Below are positions 8,657 through 18,782 of a DNA stretch of 27,386 nucleotides, piece after piece. Source of the stretch: Willaertia magna (Eukaryota > Heterolobosea > Eutetramitea > Acrasida > Naegleriidae); the NCBI GenBank assembly GCA_902984215.1, contig CADWAF010001546.1:1-27386 (forward strand). Direction: 5' to 3'. The position numbers and the translations under genes are program-made. The number at the start of each line of letters is the position of its first letter. Within the stretch, counting starts at the first letter, position 1. The notes beneath the pieces were generated by a model that saw only the letters and a program-made list of their open reading frames with translations, was not told the origin of the DNA and did not search any database.

Positions 8657-11600
8657 ATGAATAAATCTCTTGAGTCTACAACTCTTTTCAGTAGTAGGAG
8701 CTTTCCTGCCGGTTCAAAAACGAATAAAGATCAAGAGATAATTTCATCTAACAATACAAAACAACAACAACAAGATAAAACCACCTCTTCACCAGAAAAT
8801 CAAGAAAATGACCCTAAACTCTCCACAAATAATAAATTTTCAAATCTTTTAGCAAATTTTGAAAAAAATAAAGAGTTGTCGGAAACTTTAAATAACCGAG
8901 CTGTTACGGCAAGACAAAAGAGAGCTACTTTTATTAAAGAGAACAATATAACAATAGATAATAATATTAACAAAGACAGAAAGAATACTTCTGCTTTAGT
9001 AAAAAATAGAATTTCATCTTTTGAAAATGTGGCAATGCCTTACTCCCCTTCCACATCACCTACATCTACAACAACAATGAAATTATCTCCAAAAACTACA
9101 ACAACAACTACAATTAATAAAAATAATAACACTACAACAGCAAGTACTAGTACACCACCAATAATAATAAAACCTGAAGAAAAACAAATATCTTCTTCTT
9201 CTTCTCCTTCTACTAATACCACTACTTCCAATTCAACTTCTTCACCTCAAATTAAAAAGAATAAATTTTCCGTCTTTCAAAATATTATGAATAGAAAAAA
9301 ACAACCTTCTTTTCTGACAAGTAATACCAGTGAAGATTCAATGTCATGTCTAACTGAAGGTATAGTAGAACAACAACAAAATTCAAAAACTAATTTAGAT
9401 CAAAAAGTAATTGTTAATAATAATCGATCGCCGTCACCAAATAGTAATAACTCTAATAAAATAATACCCAATGCTAATAATAATAGTGGTGGTGTCAGTA
9501 ATAATCAAAAAGATCAAGAATTATTAGATGAAATGACAATGAGTTATATAAATCAATTTAATGAAAGTTTAAAAGTAACAAAAAATAATAAGAAATTTAT
9601 AATTGAAAATTTAAAGAAAACATCTTATAATAAAGATCCATTAAATTTAAATGGATATATTCGTGATAGAAATTTATTTGGTGAAGTTATTTTAAATAAA
9701 TTATATCAAGGAGAATCAAATAACTTACCTGGAGCTACTTTCTTATTAGTTAATACTTTTAAGCCAGTTGGTGTTTTATTAAATGAAAATACAAAACAAC
9801 AAAATAATAATAGTAAATTAAATAAGAATGGTAGTAGAGATAGCACACCAAGAAAGTTTGTAAAGAAAGAGAATATTATTGCTGAATGGTTAAAATCTGT
9901 TATATGGATAAGAGAAGAATATTGTTTAATGAATAATAATATTGAAAATGTTAATTTATTGGAGTTTACGGGTAATGAATTATTTACGGCTTTACAAGAT
10001 GTTTTACCTTCTAATGAATTATCATCATTCATGATGGAAATTTATTATTTAACAATAGAGTTGGGTTTAATAACTAAATTAGACGATTCCTCTGTCAATG
10101 ATAACAATCATCAATCAACAATGACATCTACGGCGGAAGAAGAATCTTTTGAATCAAGTTTACAAAATTCCAATTTTTTATTAAATATTGAAAATTTCGG
10201 GAAAATAGCGCAACCTAGTTTAGAAGAAGTTGGACAAAACTTTTTAACTAAAATTCAAAATAAATCATTCTTATTATCTGATAGTAGTGAAAATAGAGAA
10301 AATCAAGAAGGATTGATAATGGATCAAAGTGATGAGTTAAAACAACATTCCAGTGATAATACCAGTAATGCATCAATGGGAGGATCATCTAGAAGTAATA
10401 GTTCAACTAGAGAACAAGGAGAAGATGATAATAATGTAAAGGAAGAAGTAATTATTGATAATGATAGTAATTCAATAGATAAAAAGATAATTATTGGAGA
10501 GAAATCATTAGATGAATTAAAGAAAACATTAAATACTCATCATAAATATGGATATATGACTCCTTTAGAGATTATTGAATTTGGTTTAAGATATGGATTT
10601 GAAGATGAAGATTTTGTATCAATTGTTTCTGTAACTTATAGTACATTTACTTCTATCCATGCTTTAATTCCATCTATTCAAACTGTAATGTTAGCTTTAT
10701 TAAGGGATGAGAAGATACCTCATCCTGTTGAAGAAGAAGAAGAAAATGAACAATTAAATGAAGAAATATTTAAATTAACAAATGAAGAAAAGAATCAAGT
10801 AATTGGTAGAGTTACTAATGTCTTAAAACAATTTGTAACTATTGCATTCTATGATTTCCAATATGATAAACAAGTTCATGAAAGCCTTTATTCATTTGTT
10901 GGTTCATTATCTGGATATGTTATTGATGGAGCAGAAAATACAAATAAGATTAGAGAGAAAGTGTTTGAACTATTTGAAAGAATTACTTTAATAATATCAG
11001 ATGCTCATGATGATAGAATTGTTGAAGTAACAATACCACCACCTAAACCAATAATTAGTGATAAAACATCTAATGATCCAAGAAAGATTAATTTACTAGA
11101 GATTGATCCAATGGAGATTGCTAGACAATTAACGTTATTTGAATATGGTTATTTTGAGAAGATTACATCAAAAGAATTATTAGGAGCATCTTGGATGAAA
11201 GATACAAAAGAATGGACAGCTCCAAATATTACACAATTAATTGCTAGATCAAATATATTGACTAATTGGGTTACAACATATATTTTAAAAACAACAAATA
11301 TAAAAGATAGAAAGAAAATATTAAAACATTTTATATTAATTGCTGATTGTTGTTTATCTATTCATAATTATAATACAGTATTTGAGATTGCAATGGGATT
11401 AATAAGTCAACCAATTTATAGATTAAAGAAAACTTGGGAAATACTGAAAGAAGGTGATTTAGGTAAGAAATGGAAAAAACTTGAAGAGATAACTAGTTTT
11501 GGTCAAAATAGAAAGAATTATAGAGAACAAATCAAAAAAGTAATTAAAAATTCAGTTGAAGAAAGATTGCCTTGTTTACCTTATTTAGGTATTCATTTAA

Positions 11601-11851
11601 GTGATTTAGTTTTTTTAGATGAAGGAAATGTTGATAAACGTGAATCTCCATTAGGTTTAATAACACAATATAATTTTACAAAAAGAGCATTGATGGGTCA
11701 AATAGTTCATCAAATTATTTCTTGTAAAAGGATACCTTATAATTTTGAGAAAGTAGATTTAATAGAACAATTTATATGGTGGCAATTAAATAGTAATGTA
11801 ATACAAAGTGAAGATGAATTATTTAAATTATCAAAATCATGTGAACGATAA
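8657..11851 (+). CDS. Ras guanine nucleotide exchange factor (RasGEF)
   Basis: A single-exon frame of 1064 aa. Residues about 1-290 are low complexity (Gln, Thr, Ser and Asn runs). Residues about 293-475 form an unrecognised folded region (GYIRDRNLFGEVILNKLYQG onward). A RasGEF N-terminal (REM) module is at about 615-780 (VSVTYSTFTSIHALI). The CDC25 catalytic domain spans about 810-1055, with LLEIDPMEIARQLT, NILTNWVTTYIL, FEIAMGLIS, RLPCLPYLGIHLSDLVFLDE and YNFEK, all canonical positions. It would load GTP onto a Ras-family GTPase at a membrane. There is no PH, DEP or kinase domain. The cognate Ras cannot be named from sequence. The start ATG follows seven A bases, 149 bp after the preceding gene. 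Confidence 0.93.
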   Translation: MNKSLESTTLFSSRSFPAGSKTNKDQEIISSNNTKQQQQDKTTSSPENQENDPKLSTNNKFSNLLANFEKNKELSETLNNRAVTARQKRATFIKENNITIDNNINKDRKNTSALVKNRISSFENVAMPYSPSTSPTSTTTMKLSPKTTTTTTINKNNNTTTASTSTPPIIIKPEEKQISSSSSPSTNTTTSNSTSSPQIKKNKFSVFQNIMNRKKQPSFLTSNTSEDSMSCLTEGIVEQQQNSKTNLDQKVIVNNNRSPSPNSNNSNKIIPNANNNSGGVSNNQKDQELLDEMTMSYINQFNESLKVTKNNKKFIIENLKKTSYNKDPLNLNGYIRDRNLFGEVILNKLYQGESNNLPGATFLLVNTFKPVGVLLNENTKQQNNNSKLNKNGSRDSTPRKFVKKENIIAEWLKSVIWIREEYCLMNNNIENVNLLEFTGNELFTALQDVLPSNELSSFMMEIYYLTIELGLITKLDDSSVNDNNHQSTMTSTAEEESFESSLQNSNFLLNIENFGKIAQPSLEEVGQNFLTKIQNKSFLLSDSSENRENQEGLIMDQSDELKQHSSDNTSNASMGGSSRSNSSTREQGEDDNNVKEEVIIDNDSNSIDKKIIIGEKSLDELKKTLNTHHKYGYMTPLEIIEFGLRYGFEDEDFVSIVSVTYSTFTSIHALIPSIQTVMLALLRDEKIPHPVEEEEENEQLNEEIFKLTNEEKNQVIGRVTNVLKQFVTIAFYDFQYDKQVHESLYSFVGSLSGYVIDGAENTNKIREKVFELFERITLIISDAHDDRIVEVTIPPPKPIISDKTSNDPRKINLLEIDPMEIARQLTLFEYGYFEKITSKELLGASWMKDTKEWTAPNITQLIARSNILTNWVTTYILKTTNIKDRKKILKHFILIADCCLSIHNYNTVFEIAMGLISQPIYRLKKTWEILKEGDLGKKWKKLEEITSFGQNRKNYREQIKKVIKNSVEERLPCLPYLGIHLSDLVFLDEGNVDKRESPLGLITQYNFTKRALMGQIVHQIISCKRIPYNFEKVDLIEQFIWWQLNSNVIQSEDELFKLSKSCER

Positions 11852-12010
11852 CTTACTTTTGTACCATAAAATATTTTGTAACAATAAAGTGAAGTTTACT
11901 AAATTGCCAAACTCAAAGTCTGAACATTTAGATTCGTAATTCCCTTAATTATTTATAATCACTTTGACTTATAACATTGTGCAAAATAATCAATTGTCTG
12001 ACATACTAAT

Positions 12011-12089
12011 TTATTAAATTGTCACAATTTATTTTGGAATAAATTTATTTATTTATTAAAAATGTCACAATATATTTTGGAATTATTTA
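12011..12089. repeat. Diverged tandem duplication, period about 42 bp
   Basis: Two copies, 12011-12047 and 12053-12089, share TTATTAAA, GTCACAA and ATTTTGGAAT. They lie between the convergent 3' ends of the RasGEF and AsnA genes. They may affect 3' end formation for one of them, but no function can be shown. Confidence 0.6.
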
Positions 12090-12109
12090 CAATGGCGATA
12101 CAAAACAAT

Positions 12110-13156
12110 TTATAACAATTCAATTCCATGCTCTTGACAAATTCTTTTAGTTTCTTCATTCCAGGTTGACACTTGTACTTCCCCAAGATGAGCCTTTCTC
12201 AAGAAATAGAGGAATGTTCTTGCTTTACCAATTCCACCACCAACAGTGAAAGGTAATTCTTCTTTTAAGATTGCTTGGTGGAAATCAAATTGTTTTCTTT
12301 CTTCAAATCCAGTTTCCAATAATTGTTTTTCTAATGAATTTTTGTCAACTCTAATCCCCATTGAAGATAACTCAACTGAACGATTCAAGATTGGACACCA
12401 AAATAGGATATCACCATTTAAATCCCAATCGTCATAATCAGGTGCTCTTGGATCATGTACCTTTCCAGATTTTAATTTCTTTCCAATTTCCATTAAGAAT
12501 ACAGCACCTTTCTCTTTACAAATTGCATGTTCCCTATCTTTTGCTGGTAAATCAGGATAACGATCTTCTAACTCTTGTGTAGTAAGAAAGAAGATTTCTT
12601 GTGGAAGGATCTTTTGGAATGAATATTCTTTTGCAATTACATCTTCAGTTTGTTTAAACGCACTAAATAACTTTCTTACAATGTTTTTTAAATAATCCTT
12701 ATTTCTTTCATTCTTGTCAATAATCTTTTCCCAATCCCATTGTTCAATATGTAAACTATGAATATTTGATAACTCTTCATCCTTTCTAATTGCAGTCATA
12801 TCTGTAACTATTCCTTCTCCCTTTTTAAAGTGATACTTCTTTAATGCCATTCTTTTCCATTTAGCTAAAGAATGGACAATTTCAATCTGTGCTGGTTCGT
12901 GAGGCGCTCCATTCTTTTTAACATCTTTAGAGGTAAAGGACACTGGGATTTCTACACCATTTAAATTATCATTGATGCCTGTCTGGGATTCTACGAAAAG
13001 AGGTGCAGGAACTCTGGTAAGGTTTAATTCTTTCATTAGATTTCTTTCAAATGTTTCTTCTACTTTTCTAATAGCTAACATTGTTTCCCTAGTTGACAAT
13101 GCTGGTTTATAGTCAATTGGAATTATAACTGGTCCTTTTTGTACAGCTTGTGACAT
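12110..13156 (-). CDS. asnA: Aspartate-ammonia ligase (asparagine synthetase A)
   Basis: A 348-aa protein, close to the usual 330 aa of bacterial AsnA. It makes asparagine from aspartate, ammonia and ATP and uses no glutamine amidotransferase domain. Matching motifs in order are TGINDNLNG (59-67), VHSLAKWKR (94-102), HSLHIEQWDWE (133-143), HDPRAPDYDDW (234-244), LNGDILFW (246-253), ELSSMGIRVD (262-271) and GGGIGKAR (306-313). These belong to the class II aminoacyl-tRNA-synthetase fold. Against E. coli AsnA as I remember it, a short loop between YDDW and LNGD is missing. AsnA is mainly bacterial, with scattered protist copies such as trypanosomatids, so acquisition by gene transfer is possible. 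No targeting peptide is obvious, so it is likely cytosolic. It is divergent from the next gene across 524 bp. Confidence 0.95.
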   Translation of the reverse strand: MSQAVQKGPVIIPIDYKPALSTRETMLAIRKVEETFERNLMKELNLTRVPAPLFVESQTGINDNLNGVEIPVSFTSKDVKKNGAPHEPAQIEIVHSLAKWKRMALKKYHFKKGEGIVTDMTAIRKDEELSNIHSLHIEQWDWEKIIDKNERNKDYLKNIVRKLFSAFKQTEDVIAKEYSFQKILPQEIFFLTTQELEDRYPDLPAKDREHAICKEKGAVFLMEIGKKLKSGKVHDPRAPDYDDWDLNGDILFWCPILNRSVELSSMGIRVDKNSLEKQLLETGFEERKQFDFHQAILKEELPFTVGGGIGKARTFLYFLRKAHLGEVQVSTWNEETKRICQEHGIELL

Positions 13157-13680
13157 TTTGTATTTTTTTGTGTATTTTGATTACAAAATAAATTTTTTGA
13201 TTTCGCTTTTTTATAATTCGCTGTAAACTATTTATAACAAGTTATTTTTTGTGGTAACTCCCTATACGTCCAAAATCTAATGTCCCTCAGTTCCGGATGT
13301 CGAAAGTTTTTGTCCCCGTTTCGTCTTCAAAACCTTAATCTTTCATTTTGGGGAAAAATCTATTTCCCGTTAAGTAATCCATTTATTTGTTTATTATAAA
13401 TTTATACAATTATTAAATTTATAATTAATTTAAAATATTTATTGATTTCTTTTTATAAATTTTTTCAACCAATTAATACACTTAACTTCAAATAACAGCG
13501 AAATTAATCCTACGGATTCTAACTATCTAATTTATTCACACCCTAATTTTTTCAAGTAATTAATTGATAAATTATCTTTATCAAATGATACACCGATTCC
13601 ATCAACAATTTAACAAATCTTTATTTGATGTTTTAAAACAGATTAGTGGTTTCTTTGTATTCATTTTTTATATTCAAAAA
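13157..13680. promoter_or_regulatory. Divergent intergenic region, AsnA / oxidoreductase
   Basis: 524 bp between two divergently transcribed genes, so both promoters should lie here. It is AT-rich apart from a G+C-richer patch at about 13255-13375 (CAGTTCCGGATGTCG, GTCCCCGTTTCG). No TATA box, known operator or RNA gene could be identified. Confidence 0.35.
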
Positions 13681-14846
13681 ATGACTGAAAAACACCCAAA
13701 GGTTTGTTGTCAACAATTATTACTCCTTGTTATTATTCACACAAAGTATCATCACATTCAAAGGCTTTACGTGTTGGATTTTTAAGTACTGCAAAGATCG
13801 GTATTAAAGTTTCAAGATCTATGCATCAATCACCATTTGTTATTCCGTATGCAGTTGCTTCAAGAAGTTTGGAAAAAGCCGAACAATATGCAAAAGAAAA
13901 TAATTTTGTTAAAGCTTATGGTTCATATGATGAATTAATTGAAGATAAAGAAATTGATGCAATTTACATTTCAGTACCAACAAGTTTGAAAAAAGAATGG
14001 ACAATTAAAGCAGCAAAAGCAAAGAAACACATTTTGTAAGTAACTAAGCCTAATAGATTATTAATTCTTATTGAAATGATTAGATGTGACAAACCATTTG
14101 AAAATGCTCAATCAGTAAGGGAAATGACTAAAGCTTGTAAGGAAAATGGAGTTTTCTTTATGGATAATACAATGTGGGTTCATAATAAGAGAACAAAACA
14201 ATTACATGATTTATTAAACAAAGATGAACGTTTCGTTGGTAAATTAATAAGAGTGAGTAATGAGTTTTCTAATAATGTTATCCTTAAAGAACCAAATGAT
14301 ATCCGTTTAGATGTCACATTAGAACCTTATGGTGCTTTAGGTGATTTAGGATGGTATTGTTGTAGAAATATTCTTTGGGCTTTTAATTATGAATTACCTG
14401 AGAAAGTATTAGGTATTTCAACTAAAGCATTAAATAGTGACGCTATTTCATCTTTTGAGGCAATCCTTTTATTTAAAGGAAATAGAAGAGCTACTTTTAA
14501 TTGTAGTTTTGTTGAATCTTGGAGACAAGGAACTGAATTTGTTTTTCCTTTCAACAGTATTCAATATAATGATTTTGTTCTTCCATGGGAAAATGAAGAA
14601 GTTTACTTTAAAAGAGAACAATATAATAAGAAACCAACTTATGAAATTCAATCAGGATATGGAGATATTGAAAAAGTTATTTGTGACGAGTCTTCACAAC
14701 ACGTAGAAATGTTTGAAGAATTCTTTAATGCTTGTCAACAACCTGAAAAGTATGAATTTTGGGGAGAAGAAAGTTTAAAGAATATGATTGTATTAGATGC
14801 ATTATATGAAAGTGGTGAAAATAATGGTAAATTAATAACTTTATAA
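13681..14846 (+). CDS. Gfo/Idh/MocA-family NAD(P)-dependent oxidoreductase
   Basis: Three exons are needed: 13681-13701, 13764-14035 and 14084-14846, giving 351 aa, normal for the family. Intron 1 (62 nt, GTTTGT...TTCAAAG, phase 0) joins MTEKHPK to ALRVGFLSTAKIG; intron 2 (48 nt, GTAAGT...TTAG) joins HIL to CDKPF. The Rossmann dinucleotide site is VGFLSTAKIG (11-20). AVASRSLEKAEQYA, YGSYDELI, AIYISVP and CDKPF follow, and K101 is the expected catalytic Lys of the EKP motif. Closest named relatives by motif are dihydrodiol dehydrogenases and related sugar oxidoreductases. The substrate is not predictable. The first exon is only seven codons and was chosen because it restores the frame and has the A-rich leader; it is the least certain part of the model. 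Confidence 0.87.
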
Positions 14847-14905
14847 AACATTATTATCAAATAAACAGCAATTTGGGCCGTTTAAATAAAATTTTATTGT
14901 AAAAA

Positions 14906-16884
14906 ATGCAACCAAGGCTTTCGCCAAACAGCAACAGCGCTTCAACCCCAAAGACTAACAAGACCATCAAAGAAAGTGGTGAGCTAGTAGATACTCCCGA
15001 GATAATATCTCTTTTCGGGAATAATAATATTGCATCTACTACAAAAAAAGAATTGTTAAATAATTCAAATACTCTTTCTTCACCTGCAACTACATCTATC
15101 TCTCCAAATCCTTATCATCATCATTCCAATAATTTAAATAATAAATTTAATTTTATGGAAATTGAATCTGCTTCTACTTCACAAACTAGTTCACCAGAAT
15201 TTTTACTTCAAACAAGATTTGAACAAGAACGTAAAGAACTATTTGAAATTTATTCTTCTTTAGATTTTCAAAAGAAAGGAACAATTACAATTGGTGATTT
15301 AGAATATGGTTTACAATATAATCATGGATTAGATCGTATATATAGTCCAGAATTAAAATCTTTACTTTCTGATATCTATAATACTATAAATGAAAATAGT
15401 CTCTCTACAATAACTAATAATTCTTCTTCAATAAATAATCATCCACATTTAGTAAATGATTATAAAAATTGTAAAATTGATTTTGATTTATTTTGTTCCA
15501 TAATGCAAGATGAAACAAATATAATAAGTAGAGCATTTCTTGGGAAGTTAGCAATTCCTAATTGGAGAGATTTTTGTAAAATAGTTGAAGAGATTTTTGA
15601 AGAAGTTAGAAGTAATCAAAGTGGTGATGTTGCTTCATATATTCCAGAATTAGCTGAAGTTGATCCAAATTTATATGGATTGAGTATTACAACGGTAGAT
15701 GGTCAAAGATTTTCTATTGGTGATGCAGATCATGATTTTACAATACAATCATGTGCAAAACCTTTTTCTTATTGTATCGCATGTGAAGATTTAGGATATG
15801 AAAAGGTTTATGAACATGTTGGATTTGAACCAAGGTAAGTATATTATTATTAATTCACACTTTTGTAATATTAATCATTTTAAAAAAGTGGTGTTTCTTT
15901 TAATGCATTTACATTAGATGATAGAAATAAACCTCACAATCCAATGATTAATTCAGGAGCAATAACGGTTTGTAGTTTAGTTAAACCTAAAGAAATGTTA
16001 TCAAAAAGATTTACTTATGTCTCTAATTTCTTTTCTAAATCTGCAGGTGGCGCTAAAATTGGTTTTCACAATGCAACTTTTTTAAGTGAAAAATTAACAG
16101 GTGATCGTAATTATGCTTTAACTTATTATATGCAAGAGAATGGAGTATTTCCTGGAGGTATTAAGGTAGAAGAATCACTTGATTTATATTTTCAAGTTTG
16201 TTCTATTCAAGTTAATTGTAGTACATTAGCAAGTATGGCAGCAACTTTTGCTAATGGTGGTGTTTGCCCTTTAACAAATAGTAAAGTATTTTCTTCACCT
16301 AATGTGAAATATGCTTTACAATTAATGTTAAGTAGTGGAATGTATGATTGGAGGTAAGTATTTATTATATTATTATAATATTTTTACACAATTTAGTGGA
16401 GAATGGGCTTGTACTGTTGGTTTACCTGCAAAATCTGGTGTTTCTGGAGCATTAGCTGTTGTTATTCCATCCGTTTTAGGGTTGTGTATTTTCTCACCTA
16501 GATTAGACAAAAGAGGAAATTCTGTAAGAGGTGTTGGTATGTATTTATTTAATTTTTGTATTTATTATTAATATTTGTAAAGAATTTTCTGTCAAAGCGT
16601 CACGTAGATTTAAATGGTCAATTTTCGATAGATTAGTTCAAGATATACCTGAAGAAAAAGAAGAAGAATTAGCTGAAGAGGCAGCAACACCAATATCTAT
16701 TGTTAGTAATATAAATACAAACTCAAATAATATTAATGCTAGCACAGATATTTCTGGTTTAGATATTCACATACAACAACAAGAACAATTAGGAGAAGAT
16801 ATTGATATTAATTCTAAAACATTAGAACAAAAAAGAAAAAGAGAAAGTTTATTAAAAATTAATACCAAAAAATTAAAAGAATAA
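14906..16884 (+). CDS. Glutaminase with EF-hand-like N-terminal region
   Basis: Four exons (14906-15834, 15889-16353, 16397-16536, 16583-16884) give 611 aa; introns are 54, 43 and 46 nt. It hydrolyses glutamine to glutamate and ammonia. A low-complexity N-terminus (1-100) precedes an EF-hand-like region (about 102-203), as in animal GLS. The beta-lactamase-like catalytic domain follows: YIPELA (Y245), [21 protein letters not shown] with the Ser282-x-x-Lys285 pair, [12 protein letters not shown], and [10 protein letters not shown]. Splice sites join EP to SGVSFN, DW to SGEWA, and RGV to EFSVKAS. The C-terminus is a charged low-complexity tail, and the ankyrin repeats of animal GLS are absent. 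No clear mitochondrial presequence is seen. It lies 59 bp after the oxidoreductase gene and two genes from AsnA, which consumes ammonia. Confidence 0.94.
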
Positions 16885-16931
16885 TTTGTGAATACTATTT
16901 ATCAAATTATAATTTACAAACAACTTCATCA

Positions 16932-17195
16932 CTACCAATCCCTTTTTGAATAACGATATTTTCTTAATTTTTTACGTTTAATAATTGGATTAGAAAGTGT
17001 TTTTGTGCCATAACACTTTAGGGAATCCTTACAACGAGGTTTTTTAAGTTTATAAGGCATTGGTTTTTCTTTAAAGAATTTTTTACCATCATCACCTTCA
17101 TAATATCTTTTATTTCTTCTACCATGTTGCTCTTGACTTAAACAAACAAAGAACAAAACAATAATCACTAAAAGTAAAATCAATTTGTAATTCAT
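16932..17195 (-). CDS. Small secreted basic protein, unknown function
   Basis: An 87-aa protein whose N-terminus MNYKLILLLVIIVLFFVCLS is a clear signal peptide, with probable cleavage near residue 20-23. The mature part (about 65 aa) is strongly basic, rich in Lys/Arg/Tyr, with two cysteines (PRCKDSLKCYG) that could form a disulfide. No family is recognised. It converges on the glutaminase gene with 47 bp between stop codons, and its start is preceded by an AAAAAACGTC leader. It could be a secreted peptide, or a chance frame with a hydrophobic start; the signal-peptide quality favours a gene. Confidence 0.6.
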   Translation of the reverse strand: MNYKLILLLVIIVLFFVCLSQEQHGRRNKRYYEGDDGKKFFKEKPMPYKLKKPRCKDSLKCYGTKTLSNPIIKRKKLRKYRYSKRDW

Positions 17196-17348
17196 GACGT
17201 TTTTTGGTTTGTTGATTAATACTGTGAAATGACAAGCCCATTTATTTTATATTTGTAATGAAAAAGTATAATTTCTTTTTTAGAAAACTTCCAAAAGAAT
17301 AAAGATTATGAAAAGGAGTTCCAATTATCCCCATAATAAATAATAATA

Positions 17349-18782
17349 TTATTGCATATTTGTGACAAATGAATTTTCATAATTCTTTACAATATCAACT
17401 AAACCATTAATAAATAAAGGATGATCATTTACACATTCAACAGTTCTAAAATAATCACCTCCAGCTTCTTCAAATTCTTCTTTTCCTTCCAAAGCAATTT
17501 CAAAATTAGTTTCAACACAGTCAGCAATAAAACTAGCAGAAACAACAATTACTTTCCTTTTCAACTTTGCAAATTCCCTTATTGTTTCAAAAGTATAAGG
17601 TTTCAACCAAGGATGAGGTCCCAATCTAGATTGGAAACTAGTTTTAAAATCTAAATCAATATTATCATTATTGAATTGTTTTTTTAATAAAGATAATAAA
17701 TGATTCATTACTAAATGTGTTGTTTTATGACAATCTGTTAAATAACAAAAACTTAAATCAGTTCTTTCTGTGACTCCTCTAATGACATGAGAATCTGGTA
17801 AACCATGATAACTAAATAATAAAATTGGTAATTCCTTCTTGTCAATTGTGTTATTAGTTTCTAATAATTGTATAAAATCTTCCTCCAATACTTTTAAAAC
17901 TTTATCACTTAATGCTTGAATCCAAGGTTTATAAAAAACAAAAGAACTAATGAAATGTAAATTTGGAATAACCTGCCAATCTTTCATTACTTCAAAACAT
18001 TCTTCATGGAAAGAACCAACAGTAGCTGAAGAATATTGAGGGAAAAGTGGAACCAATAAAATATGTTGACACTTGTCCACTTGATGTAATTTTTGTAAAC
18101 CTTCTCTAATAGAAGGATATTGGTATCTATTACCAAGTTCAATAAAATAATTAATATTATTATTCTTAATTAATTTCTCTTTCAAAGCTTCTTTAATCTT
18201 TAAAGAATTATGAATTAAAGGAGCATTCTCAGAAGTTTTAAAATCCTTTTCAGTTTTATTTCCTAACCAAACGGCACGATAATGTTTCATTGATTTTAAG
18301 AAACGAAATGGTACAATCATTCCTTTAACTAATAATAATCTAAACCAATAAGATGTATCAATAATTCTTTTATCCATCAAGAATTGTGTTAAATATGTCC
18401 ATAATCCATAAGGTGTTGCTTCTTTTGGTGTTCCAACATTAATTAATAAAATACCAATATTTGTTTTATTTTGAAATGATTGGTTGTCAATTTCTTTAAG
18501 AATTTGATTAGTTATTTCTTGAATTCTGTCAATTGTAATATCTTCATTTAATTCAAGTTCATGACTTTCTTGTTTAACAGTTGAAGTGGATGTCTTTTGA
18601 GAATTATTACTGTCAACTCTTTGTTCTTTCTTATTTTGAAAATATTTGTAGAGAGTATAGAACAGAATAGTAGAAGAAGATAAAGCTGCAATACTTAAGG
18701 TTTTATTATCACTAATAGTGGATTTACTTTTCACTATTATCTCATTAAAGAAAGTCTTTGTTTGTTGTTCAACAGCACTCAT
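17349..18782 (-). CDS. Ferrochelatase with N-terminal membrane anchor
   Basis: A 477-aa protein. It inserts ferrous iron into protoporphyrin IX, the last step of heme synthesis. The catalytic domain spans about 107-470: NIGILLINVGTPKEA, FLMDKRIID, VPLFPQYSSATVGS, FSYHGLP with catalytic H326, SRLGPHPWLKPYT, and DCVETNFEI with E424. The C-terminus ends after ECVNDHPLFINGLVDIV, so the extra [2Fe-2S] tail of animal enzymes is missing. Unusually, about 105 residues precede the domain, including a hydrophobic segment at about 28-48 (LSIAALSSSTILFYTLYKYF) and a polar linker. This suggests a membrane-anchored form, probably in the mitochondrial inner or outer membrane. It is divergent from the HscB gene. 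Confidence 0.94.
   Translation of the reverse strand: MSAVEQQTKTFFNEIIVKSKSTISDNKTLSIAALSSSTILFYTLYKYFQNKKEQRVDSNNSQKTSTSTVKQESHELELNEDITIDRIQEITNQILKEIDNQSFQNKTNIGILLINVGTPKEATPYGLWTYLTQFLMDKRIIDTSYWFRLLLVKGMIVPFRFLKSMKHYRAVWLGNKTEKDFKTSENAPLIHNSLKIKEALKEKLIKNNNINYFIELGNRYQYPSIREGLQKLHQVDKCQHILLVPLFPQYSSATVGSFHEECFEVMKDWQVIPNLHFISSFVFYKPWIQALSDKVLKVLEEDFIQLLETNNTIDKKELPILLFSYHGLPDSHVIRGVTERTDLSFCYLTDCHKTTHLVMNHLLSLLKKQFNNDNIDLDFKTSFQSRLGPHPWLKPYTFETIREFAKLKRKVIVVSASFIADCVETNFEIALEGKEEFEEAGGDYFRTVECVNDHPLFINGLVDIVKNYENSFVTNMQ

Noticed and set aside
13564..13680. N-terminal extension of the oxidoreductase from ATG at 13564
   Set aside because: In frame with the seven-codon first exon, but it is hydrophobic low-complexity sequence in AT-rich DNA and is not expected for the family.
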